64,000 nt of DNA from Antedon mediterranea. Taxonomy: Eukaryota; Echinodermata; Crinoidea; Comatulida; Antedonidae. The translations under genes were made by a program, and so were the position numbers. Positions 1 through 9,415 of this stretch are shown piece by piece (the first letter of the stretch is position 1; each line of letters opens with the position of its first letter). Under the pieces are notes generated by a model that was given only the letters and a program-made list of their open reading frames with translations, made no database searches and had not been told where the DNA came from. Location of the stretch: the NCBI RefSeq assembly GCF_964355755.1, contig NC_092671.1:18874001-18938000 (forward strand), in the 5' to 3' direction.

Positions 1-490
1 ATAAAATCGAGAAGATGGATACATGTGGAGTAATCTACGAAGTCACCTGCCGCAACTGTCCTCAAGTTTACATTGGGGAAACAGGGAGGGCATTACAAAC
101 ACGAATTAATTATCACAAAAAAGATGTTACAACAAACACGGGGGGAGTAATGACTAGGGCCTCCAGAACATCCACATCATCGATCATACACAAATTTGCC
201 ATTACAGAACATGTCATAAAACACAATCATGTACGTAACCGAACTGGGAGGCTACCATCTTAACCAAAGAACCTAAACGCAAAGACAGACAGATTAGAGA
301 ATCATTACATATAAGGAAAAATAAGGAGAAGACCATGAACCGGGACACTGGATCCCACGAACTCTCGCATTTGTACAATGATTTGATAGACACATCACCT
401 GGCCGAGCCCCGCACAACCTCCAACCTACAACAACCGGAGGCGTACGACGTCATCAACAGATGACGTCAAGAATGACCAAGCTGCATTAA
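1..490 (+). pseudogene. Penelope-like element: C-terminal GIY-YIG endonuclease
   Basis: This is the end of a Penelope-like retroelement polyprotein; the reverse transcriptase lies before the window. The reading frame is open from the window edge. It shows the GIY-YIG core (GVIYEVTC, then QVYIGETGR) and a later conserved His region (AITEHVIKHNH). A frameshift near 230-250 moves the reading to another frame, which continues with RQIRESLHIRK and NRDTGSHELSHLYNDL. Those are tail motifs of this family, and that frame stops at 488-490. The nuclease nicks target DNA for target-primed insertion. The frameshift makes it a dead copy. The family call is firm; the clade is not determined. Confidence 0.85.
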
Positions 491-499
491 CACTCCGCA

Positions 500-545
500 G
501 TCAGTTGAGAAGGATCTCTGATAGAGATCGAAACGTTCGAGTAAA
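500..545 (+). repeat. Hairpin and GAAACGT motif downstream of Penelope ORF
   Basis: A 7-bp perfect stem with a 3-nt loop (513-519 and 523-529) lies just after the stop codon and is followed directly by GAAACGTT. The second Penelope fragment (near 23650) has the same layout, a short stem followed by GAAACGTC. Penelope terminal repeats can carry hammerhead-ribozyme motifs, but the canonical CUGAUGA core is not present here. Confidence 0.45.
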
Positions 546-740
546 TACTCCGTTAACTTGTGCTTTTACAAAAACGAAATTTGTCATCTATACAAGTAAT
601 AAGGTTAATAATATTTTAGAACTCACCAAAAGACTATAATTTTCATAATAATATAGGGTGATTGGAACGCTTCAGGCATGTTTATAAGACATTAACTGCG
701 AAGCCTGAAAGACACAATGGCCATAGCTTATAGAGAGGGG

Positions 741-1542
741 AAAAGGCCGTGTGGAGCCGTGAAATGTGCAAAAAGTCACATTTGTGCAAACAACCACATT
801 TGTGCAAACATTTTACCTTCAAATGTGCAAACAACCACATTTGTGCAAACATTTTACCTTCAAATGTGCAAATCTGTAAAAATTCATTACCCGCAAATGT
901 GCAAACATCACGCCGTTAAATGTAAAAACGATCAGTTTTGACGTTAAATGTGCAAAAGGTATTCTACAAATGTGCAAAGCATTTCTTCAACCAAACTCCT
1001 ATTCCATTTTATATTTCAGAGTAGAAATAACAATGGGGAAAAGAGTAGAATAAATCTAAAATGTTCAATATCATAATAACTAATTATAGTGTTGTATATT
1101 CTTCTACTATGTCAATGATTAGTAATATTAGTTTAACAGAATTGTTTAAGACATCAGTGACAGTCATGCTATCTTCTGAAAATTAATATTTTCTTGGAAT
1201 AGTAAATGGTTTTGAATGTATAGCATCATACTAATAAATGTTAAAACAATCATTTTTTGATTATTCGAGAAAAAAATACTGTAAAAAATTAATAATGGAA
1301 ATAATTTTATAATTCCTAACCCGTTATTTTTCTATCATTGTATACTCGTCTGAACTCTCCATCGAAATGTAAATGTGCATCAAATATTCCCATTCCAGAT
1401 TTTTTGGAAAGTGTGTGGAGAATTTATACGAGGACGAAATTATAAAGGAGCAGAAGAGTGGTATGTCGGAATAAACAATTAAACTGAACGTCCCCAAAAT
1501 GTGACTTTTTGCACATTTCACGGCTCCACAGGCCGTCCTTTA
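741..1542. mobile_element. Non-autonomous TIR element with subterminal tandem repeats
   Basis: The outer ends are inverted repeats sharing TGGAGCCGTGAAATGTGC followed by AAAAAGTCAC (left about 751-779, right about 1500-1529 on the opposite strand). Next to the left end, 776-990 holds repeated units with the core CACATTTGTGCAAACA. The interior (about 1000-1480) is AT-rich and has no recognisable transposase. Half of a related copy in the opposite orientation lies at 53990-54215. It is probably a MITE-like derivative; the superfamily is unknown. Confidence 0.6.
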
Positions 1543-1822
1543 GAAATGGCAACTTGTACATAAACGGAAGTTTCCACTCTTAGTCTTAGGCAGCGCAGTC
1601 AAGTCAAACCTAACGTTATTATTATTATTTTATAACTAACATCACTTATTTAGTAGCTTTTTCTCCACATAATAATTTAAACGATATTTTATTTTTATCA
1701 CATTCGGTTAAACGTAGACGAGAGTAGACTACCATTGTTATAAATAAACTTGAAACTTGAACGAGTGCGCGCTCAACATCGTCCGATACTCCAAGCATAT
1801 TATGATATGCGCCCTCAACGGA
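1543..1822. other. Intergenic, no feature seen
   Basis: AT-rich sequence without a supported ORF or repeat. Confidence 0.5.
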
Positions 1823-2416
1823 CTACATAAATCTTACAACACTAGTGGTGTATGAGTGGGGATCATTAGTTTTTGTTCCCCCTGAAGAGCCGAACATGAG
1901 GTCGGGTGGTGTCGATACCTCCCTGCCCAGCATCATTAGGTTGGGTGTAGATTGGGTACTTCGGCATACCGTGGCTCTAATAGCACTCGTTATCTGGGGA
2001 AGATATTTAACCCAGTCTTTTTTTTGTTTTCCCACAAAACACCGGACTGGATTCATCACAGTCAGGTTATAACGTTCCACCTTACCATTAGCTGAAGGAC
2101 GGTAGAGCGTGGTGTGGGTCTTATTAATTCGAATTTTGCAGACCTCCCTAAAGAGGTCACTCTCAAAGTTCGAACTTAGTCCGTTTAATACCTTTGTGGG
2201 CGGCAGATGGGAGATCATGATAAGCATGCATGGTTGTTTTTATTAAAGATTGTGGAAGAACAAGAGCCTTGAGCCTCTTGGATTTCAACTTGTTAGCTAA
2301 CATTTTACCTGTTTTTATCATTCGGAAAATTGAAAAAAATAAGTCCTGGATTGCTCTTTGCATTGCTTTTGCAATTAATTGCTGTACAGTATCTGCCTCT
2401 ACTTTTTTTTTATTTT
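1823..2416 (-). pseudogene. Ty3/Gypsy integrase fragment
   Basis: This is minus-strand pol of a Gypsy retrotransposon. The upstream part (about 2416-2163) carries the end of the integrase zinc-binding region (VLPQSLIKTTMHAYHDLPS, HKGIKR). The downstream part (2227-1823) carries the end of the catalytic core (LYRPSANGKVERYN, PVRCFVGKQKKDW) and LMMLGREVSTPPDLM. The central core with the first catalytic Asp residues is missing, so the two halves are joined across a deletion. The text resembles the larger Gypsy copy at 28.7-32.1 kb (VERYNRTLMDAVRCFVGK), so both belong to one clade. It cannot be functional. Confidence 0.85.
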
Positions 2417-2523
2417 ATCCTTCATAATGTATGTAGATTTAGTTTCTTCCTCTATTCAAATGAATAAGTGATCGTCACGCTGTGAAAGTTCGAAACTTGT
2501 CTAAGCGTGAGGGCGCGCTACTT

Positions 2524-2958
2524 CTACGCTTTTCTAACCTCCTCAACTGCAGCACGTGCTGCAAATGCTTCACTGGTCTCGGATTTTATATTTGTGGCCT
2601 CTTTCTCCCGACCTATCAACTCTTCTATAGCACTCTCTGTTTCCGATAAAGGCGGTGGAGCGATACCCGACCCTCTAAGCTCGCGATTCAACTTTGTCTT
2701 TAATTTATCCTTCAGCAGATTCCAGCGATCCCTCACATTTCTTCCATCTAAGTTGAAGTCAACTATTGAAAGATTACTCGCAATGTCTTTCCATACTTTG
2801 CCACGTTGCTGTGTTCTTTCCCTAAACTGGAAAGGATCCAGTGTAATCATCTCCTTTACTAGCTGGTCATCTTTTTCTGAAGACCACTTTTTGGTCGGAG
2901 ATAGTTTTTTTGCTAAAAAAAGGATAAAAAATGTTTTTTGAGGTAGGCCTCCAACCAA
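2524..2958 (-). CDS. Myb/SANT-like DNA-binding protein, 144 aa
   Basis: This is an uninterrupted ORF. Residues about 22-95 look like a Myb/SANT (trihelix-type) DNA-binding domain: KKWSSEKDDQLVKEM, a central RGKVWKDIASNL with the usual Trp, and RNVRDRWNLLKDKLK. An acidic/alanine-rich helical tail follows (SETESAIEELIGREKE). Proteins of this type are numerous in cnidarians, molluscs and echinoderms and are often linked to Harbinger-type transposons, whose second protein is Myb-like. No transposase is seen beside it. The first ~20 residues are hydrophobic and may not be coding, so the true start is uncertain. It could be a host gene, a domesticated copy or a transposon piece. Confidence 0.55.
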   Translation of the reverse strand: MVGGLPQKTFFILFLAKKLSPTKKWSSEKDDQLVKEMITLDPFQFRERTQQRGKVWKDIASNLSIVDFNLDGRNVRDRWNLLKDKLKTKLNRELRGSGIAPPPLSETESAIEELIGREKEATNIKSETSEAFAARAAVEEVRKA

Positions 2959-3040
2959 GTCTAGGCCTAGTAGTAGTAGGCTAGTAATACTAAGCTAGGC
3001 CTAGTACTGTTAGGCTATTAGTAAGTAGCCTCCCTAGGCT

Positions 3041-3441
3041 GGCTAAAAAGTTGTTGTCCCGCATTTATGAACTTTATATATGCGCTCGCCACATCACCAT
3101 CTATCACGTCCTGAAATACTTTCATTCCACAAAATCCTAATTGATTTATTCACTTTTCCAAGCGGAGAGAATGCTTCATGAAATTGTATCATTCTTCGTG
3201 TAAATTGGCATTGCTTTCACCCCGGTATTCTTGGGAACATAATACTGTTTTGCATGTCGACAGAAACAATCTCTTCGTTGTTTTCTTTTGGTCGATCCCT
3301 ATCTTGTCTATAGAATGTTCTTGAAATGTTTGCATTTTTTATGTGAATATCGTGGTTCTTGCAAATGGTACAGTTCTGGCGGTCTTTATCCGAGTCATGA
3401 TTGAACTGCTTTATGTTCTGTTTATTCCGTGCAATACTCAC
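3041..3441 (-). pseudogene. Degraded repeat-encoded protein (Cys/His-rich)
   Basis: Starting from 3441 on the minus strand, the reading gives DRQNCTICKNHDIHIKNA and EEIVSVDMQNSIMFPRIPG. After two frame changes (about 3190 and 3150) it continues as FHEAFSPLGKVNKS and MKVFQDVIDGDVASAYI. I recall similar text in repetitive, transposase-like proteins of aphids and Hydra, but cannot name the family. The CxxCxxH cluster could bind zinc. It is broken and therefore non-functional. Confidence 0.45.
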
Positions 3442-4314
3442 ATTGCTCTGTCCCTAATTTAACAAAACTGATTTTAAGTTGTTTAATTATTGTTCTGTAC
3501 TTTTCATATTTGCATATTGTTATAAAAAAGGCGATTTCTGTTAAGCCTATATTACATAGCAGCACATAAAAATGTCCATCAATTCGCCTACATTAATAAT
3601 AATTATATTATCAGGTAAGCCGAATAAATAATAATTCGTCTTTCTTCGAGCCGATTCACCAGCATATAGGCCTAAGTGGATAAATACCACAACAATAGAG
3701 GGCGCACACTTTAACAACTTGGCTACCTTTAAATATGAGTTCACCATTAAACGATATTTCGTCACCATAGTTACAGTAGTCGATTATTTTTTGGCAATCT
3801 TTGCGTTTTTCATGCTATACTTTGTTTTCATCATTTAATCGAAGGAGCTGTTTTAGCGTTTCATCTTTAGCTAACTAGGCCTCTATCAGTTCAGTTTTAT
3901 TCGGTTCACTCAAACAAGACAAACACAACATAGAAAAAGCACAAGATAACAATAGTAATAGAATGAACCCAGGAATAACCCAAGAAAGTTTAAAAGAAAA
4001 CTTATTTCCATTGGGGTCCTCAGACATAAAAATAACACTGATAATTGCACTTAATACGCCCTATGACTACTAAAAAGTTAAAAAATTGTGCTATAACCAT
4101 AATATGTATGATTAAACAGGTATTTTGATATAAAATGTAATACATATTTAAAATTTAGTTAAAATATTGCAATGTTTAAACGTTTAATTGCACCTAATAC
4201 AATTGCCTAAAGTTTAAAAATGTATAAATACTGTACATAACTGTTACACAGGTATTCTTTCAGATAATTTGATTTTTAATTTTAATAATGATTTTACATT
4301 ATATTTAAAACTGT
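3442..4314. other. Intergenic, no gene seen
   Basis: AT-rich sequence with scattered AGGCCTA words. The minus-strand 73-aa reading at 3547-3768 shows no domain and is not called. Confidence 0.5.
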
Positions 4315-4452
4315 TTAAGTATTGCAATTTTTAATATTAATAGGAAGTGCATTCCAATATTTTATACTATTGTAATAAAATGTATTTTGTACATTACCAT
4401 GAGGAATTCTGAAATTGTTGTTACTGTGCCTTGTATTGTATCCATGCGTATC
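4315..4452 (-). pseudogene. LINE reverse-transcriptase C-terminal scrap
   Basis: Read on the minus strand, this gives GYNTRHSNNNNFRIPHG, VQNTFYYNSIKYWNALP and a stop. That is the typical last ~40 residues of jockey/CR1-type LINE polyproteins. Nothing upstream in frame is preserved. It is separate from the LINE starting at 4802. Confidence 0.65.
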
Positions 4453-5018
4453 GCAATCTGACTATCTTTTTCCACAAATTCGACAAAATCATCAAATGTA
4501 ACAGTCCGGAATTTCTCCCCCTGTATTTAGTCTGTTGTAGTAGTCTCTAAGCATATATGGTAACTTTTGTACTAGGGTTTGGATATTTTTGGTGTGGTTG
4601 AGCTCACTAAATAAATCTCAAGACTAATTGGTTACCAATACATTTATTGAGCAATACTATTGTAGCCAATGAACAAAAGGTGAAGAGGCTTTAAATTCAA
4701 TAGATATGCCTATATCAATATACACTCCATACGCTAGTACATAGGTGTCATAATGGCAATTAATTAATATGCATAGGTTATTCTCTACTCACAGAGATAC
4801 TTCAAGTTCAAGTTCAAGTTAAAATTTATTGTCAAATACACAGTAAATGAAATTTGCCTTCCAAGGTTCAAATTACAATAAAAATAACAACAGTTAAAAA
4901 CATACAATACTATACAATGGATAAGATAATATATAAGAAAATATACTATGTATAAAATATTATGAACAGTATAAATATTAAAATACTATATAAAGAATAA
5001 AATATAAAACGTCTCAAG

Positions 5019-6111
5019 TTATCTTTTAAATTGCTTGTTGTATTGCCTGATTGCACACGGAAGAAATGATTTATTATGACGCTCAGTCTTCTTAATTGAA
5101 GGAATCATCCTTCCGGATCTACTGAAATTTATAAAGTTAAAAAGAGGATGAGACTGGTCGTTAGTTATACATTTTAGATTTTTCTTCATAACCTTATCGC
5201 ATATATCATGGATAGATGGGACGTTTGCACCTATTACCTTCTTAGCCATTTTTATTATTCTCTGTAATTTATTTGGGTTATACTTAGATAAACTATTTAG
5301 CCATACAATACAGCAAAATGTTAATATGGACTGTATCACCTCTGCCAATCTTAAAGTTTCTTAATTTCCTTAAGAAGTACAATCTTTGGTTTGCCTTCGC
5401 ATAGACTTTGGCAGTGTTGGCGTTCCATGACAGTTTTTCATCTATCCATACTCCTAAATATTTATGTTCACTAGTTGTGCGGACATCATTATCTTTGATA
5501 TTTAATTATATTATTAACTTCAGTTCTATACGTGCTCTCATCATTGTTTACAATTAAGCCTGTGATACAGGTGTCATCAGCAAATTTAACTATTTGACAT
5601 GATTCACTTCTAAGGTCGCTTGTATATAATGTGAACAACAATGGAGATAACACGCATCCCTGTGGGGCACCGGTGTTTGAAACAATGATATCAGACAAAA
5701 CATTATCAATTCTAACACGCTGGGTTCTGTTTTTCAAGAAATCTCTGATCCATAGACAAACAAAAGGATTAACATTCATACTAACTAATTTATCAAGAAG
5801 TATGTTTGGTTTCATTGAATTGTGAAAGCCGAAGAAAAATCTAAAAATAAAATAAAATATTGCCTAGGTTTATCCAAAGTTTCATAGATTGAATGCAAGA
5901 GGGTAGTTATTGCATCGTCGACACATCTATTACTACAGTATGCAAACTGATTATTATCAACAAAAGGCAAGGTTTCTTTAATCAATACATCTTTAAATAG
6001 CCTCTCAAAGCACTTTGTAATAATTTGGGTTAGAGCAACAGGACGATAATCATTTAATATTTTCGGCTTAGGTACTTTATTTATTGAGGCTATTATTGAA
6101 TACTTCCACAT
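5019..6111 (-). pseudogene. LINE reverse transcriptase (broken)
   Basis: In coding order: KILNDYRPVALTQIITKCFE and YFILFLDFSSAF (6111-5812); GAPQGCVLSPLLFTLYTSD and the catalytic FADDTCITGL (5815-5489); then the thumb/C-terminus with VIQSILTFCCIVWLNSLS and HKSFLPCAIRQYN (5348-5019). The segments lie in different frames, separated by at least two frameshifts and a damaged stretch at 5349-5488. The enzyme copied element RNA at a nicked target. It is inactive here. Confidence 0.85.
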
Positions 6112-6188
6112 GCATGGGACACAAGAAGAGCTTAACGACCAGTTAAATAATCTACAAAAGATAGGCGCAAGTTGTTTATAGCATGACT

Positions 6189-7170
6189 TTAAAATATTGC
6201 CACTGACCCAGCTGCTTTATTTGGCTTAACACCCTTAAATACTTTCTCAACTGAAAGCAGATCAAATTCAGGTACATCAGATTTGGTTGTATTTAACTCT
6301 AGGTTCAGTTTAACATCATTATCATTAGTATTATTAATTTGGTCATCATTATCAAATCTGTTAAAAAATATATTTAGTTTATTTGCAAAGTCCAATGGTC
6401 GGGATCCGGATGGAACTATTGTTGGGTTCTGCCTTTTCGCGTTTCCAATAACTTTCTTTAATCCATTCCATGCTTGCTTGGTGTTGCCGCTATCAAAATC
6501 ATTCTTTATTTTCTCTCCAAATTTGCGTTTGGCATCATTAATTCGCTTTTTCATTAACTTCTGAATACGCTTCTTTTCCATAACATCATTATTGCGAACA
6601 GCTTGTTGTTTTTGCTGTAAAAGTTCTCGGATATCCTTAGTGACCCATGGTTTACTATTTGGATAAATGTTTATTTCCTTCTTTTTAATGATGCTAGACT
6701 CACAAAAAATAATGTATTCAACAATTGTTTCCATAGTGGCGTCAATAGAATCTGTATTCATAAACACATCCCAATTCGTAGCTTCAAGACATCCTTTAAA
6801 TTCCTCCATACTATCATTTGTCCACACTTTGATTTCCTTGACCATTGGTTTACTTTGTTTTAACTTTTGTTTATAAGCTGGTATTAAATGAATCATCTTG
6901 TGATCTGATTTACCAAGACCTGCCTTACGACTTGTACGCGTTCTTTATGTTGCCGTAACAACAATCAAGTATTTTGTCACCGCGTGTGGGAAAGTCTACG
7001 TACTGATAATAATTCGAAACCTTCTTGAGGTCGCATTGGTTTCTTTTTTGATCGAGCTTCGTTAAAATCAAATTGTAAATTTTAGTCCCATCATCGGGTT
7101 TGTTCTTCATTCTTCCAAAGGGACTTGTATTGATTGATATGATGTCAGGAGAAGAGTGTCCTGATCCCAC
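6189..7170 (-). pseudogene. LINE endonuclease end and RT linker (broken)
   Basis: 7170-6925 gives YYQYVDFPTRGDKILDCCYG and IKNAYKS. After a frame change, 6900-6189 continues with a SDHKMIHLIPAY-like stretch and KPWVTKDIRELLQQKQQAV, ending in VFKGVKPNKAAGS, the first RT block. This is the expected order from apurinic-type endonuclease to RT in L2-like LINEs. The N-terminal half of the endonuclease is absent. Confidence 0.75.
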
Positions 7171-7704
7171 AGTTAATTATTTCTTTACTTGGTTACTAAT
7201 GACCTACTTTTTGAATAGAATGCCAATATGCTTGCAATTTAGGGACAATCTTTGTTTTAATAGGTATTCAAGGATTTGCCAGAAAATGTACATTAAGTTA
7301 TTCAAGTTATAGTTCAAGTACTTTAAGTCTTCCATGGCATTTTTGCACTCAGAAATAATGAAAAGTTGCTTAAAGCACTCGCATCTTCTGAACGAAATTA
7401 TTGCTTGAGTCTTTTCTATTTAGGCTTCCGTCATTTTCTATTTGTTTCAAAGCTTTTGGCGATCGCCTTTCTCGCCTCCTTGTAGCCACTGAATCCTTCT
7501 AGGTGCATGTAACTTCGTAAATTATTTACATCCCCAACGGCGAACTGTTCTAAGTAAACTTACGTTTTACCGATGCACTGTCTGGAACTGAAGAAGAACA
7601 TCAAAAACACTGAAAAAAAACCAAAAATTAATTGAGGTTGGATAAGACTGTTAAAATCAAGATCATCTGTCAACATTTTTTAATTACATTGAATACCCCC
7701 TGAG
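7171..7704. other. Intergenic, no gene seen
   Basis: No supported ORF. A short minus-strand reading near 7440-7510 (YMHLEGFSGYKEARKAIAK) is protein-like but too short to assign. Confidence 0.4.
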
Positions 7705-7964
7705 TACACAGCAAAATTCTGATTCTTGTTTTAAGAAAAAAAAAACTTGTTTCAAGCAAAATATTTCTTGAAACAAGTAAATTTTGACTTGTCCGTATTT
7801 CAATACTTTTTGGCTTACCAAGAATCGTAAAATTCTTAACAAGAATCACACAAATTCTTATCAAGAAAATTATTCTTACCAAGAAATAATACTTTAAAAA
7901 CAATATTCTTACCAAGAATTTAATTGCTTTTTTCATTCTTGTTTTAAGCAGTATCTGCCTTAAA

Positions 7965-9245
7965 ATAAGTAACAATTTATCGATTTTTTAAAACAGAATT
8001 CTGGTTTCAAGCAATATTTTTCTTAAAATAAGTAAGAATATTCCGATTTGTATTTTTTTGAATTCTTGTTTCAAGCAATATATTTCTTAAAATAAGTAAG
8101 AATATTCCGATTTGTATTTTATAGAATTCTTGTTTCAAGCAATATATTTCTTAAAATAAGTAAGAATATTCCGATTTGTATTTTTTTGAATTCTTGTTTC
8201 AAGCAAGATATTTCTTAAAATAAGTAAGAATATTCCGATTTGTATTTTATAGAATTCTTGTTTCAAGCAATATATTTCTTAAAATAAGTAAGAATATTCC
8301 GATTTGTATTTTTTTGAACTCTTGTTTCAAGCAAGATATTTCTTAAAATAAGTAAGAATATTCCGATTTTTATTTTTTGAATTCTTGTTTCAAGCAATAT
8401 TTTTCTTAAAATAAGTAAGAATATTCCGATTTGTATTTTTTGAATTCTTGTTTCAAGCAATATTTTTCTTAAAATAAGTAAGAATATTCCGATTTGTATT
8501 TTTTGAATTCTTGTTTCAAGCAATTTTTTTCTTAATATAAGTAAGAATATTCCGATTTGTATTTTTTGAATTCTTGTTTCAAGCAAAATATTTCTTAAAA
8601 TAAGTAAGAATATTCCGATTTTTATTTGTAGAATTCTTGTTTCAAGCAATATTTTTCTTAAAATAAGTAAGAATATTCCGATTTGTATTTTTTAGAATTC
8701 TTGTTTTAAGCAATATTTTTCTTAAAATAAGTAAGAATATTCCGATTTTTAATTTTAATATTCTTGTTTCAAGCAATATATTTCTTAAAATAAGTAAGAA
8801 TATTCCGATTTGTATTTTTTGAATTCTTGTTTCAAGCAATATTTTTCTTAAAATAAGTAAGAATATTCCGATTTGTATTTTTTGAATTCTTGTTTCAAGC
8901 AATATTTTTCTTAAAATAAGTAAGAATATTCCGATTTCTATTTTTTGAATTCTTGTTTCAAGCAATATATTTCTTAAAATAAGTAAGAATAATCCGATTT
9001 TTATTTGTAGAATTCTTGTTTCAAGCAATATTTTTCTTAAAATAAGTAAGAATATTCCGGTTTGTATTTTTTAGAATTCTTGTTTTAAGCCATATTTTTC
9101 TTAAAATAAGTAAGAATATTCCGATTTATATTTTTAGTTTTCTTGTTTCAACCAATATATTTCTTAAAATAAGTAAGAATATTCCGATTTTTATTTGTAG
9201 AAATCTTGTTTCAAGCAAAACTTTTTTTAAAATAAGTAAACAAGA
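7965..9245. repeat. About 20 tandem copies of a 63-bp unit
   Basis: Each unit runs GAATTCTTGTTTCAAGC, about 14 bp of T-rich DNA, then AAAATAAGTAAGAATATTCC and a T-rich spacer. The period is 62-64 bp. Copies differ by a few bases and short indels in the spacer. The unit length is a multiple of three, so the minus strand stays open for long stretches (21-residue repeats such as LETRIQKIQIGIFLLILRK). That reflects the repeat and is not evidence of coding. Confidence 0.9.
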
Positions 9246-9415
9246 AGTCTATCAAATAAAAACCAGTAAATGTTTACTTATTTTAAGAAAAGTATTGCTT
9301 GAAACAAGAATTCTATCAAATTAAAATTCGTAAATTCTTACTTATATTGGGAAAAAATTGCTTGAAACAAGAATTCTATAAAATATAAATCATTAAAAAT
9401 TTATTTTAAGAACGA
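9246..9415. repeat. Inverted copies of the 63-bp unit
   Basis: Three units here run in the opposite orientation (CTTATTTTAAGAAA... GCTTGAAACAAGAATTC), forming a palindrome boundary with the array to the left. Confidence 0.75.

Larger units (their letters stand above)
4802..7170 (-). mobile_element. 5'-truncated L2/CR1-like LINE
   Basis: This is a minus-strand non-LTR retrotransposon. The 3' end lies in a short tandem repeat of TTCAAG (4802-4820), the tail style of CR1/L2 elements. A 3' UTR of about 200 bp follows, then the RT C-terminus, RT, linker and the end of the endonuclease. The first part of the endonuclease and ORF1 are missing, which is normal 5' truncation. Confidence 0.8.

Noticed and set aside
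500-545. Active hammerhead ribozyme
   Set aside because: The conserved CUGAUGA core is not matched and stem II cannot be drawn.
2507-2941. 144-aa plus-strand ORF
   Set aside because: Antisense shadow of the Myb/SANT-like ORF; no domain.
8263-9028. Two 128-aa minus-strand ORFs with 21-residue repeats
   Set aside because: The frame is open only because the DNA repeat unit is 63 bp; hydrophobic AT-driven sequence with no start context or conservation across arms.
7965-9245. Regular repeats of constant length, like a CRISPR array
   Set aside because: Spacers are not unique, units are whole tandem copies, and the context is eukaryotic.
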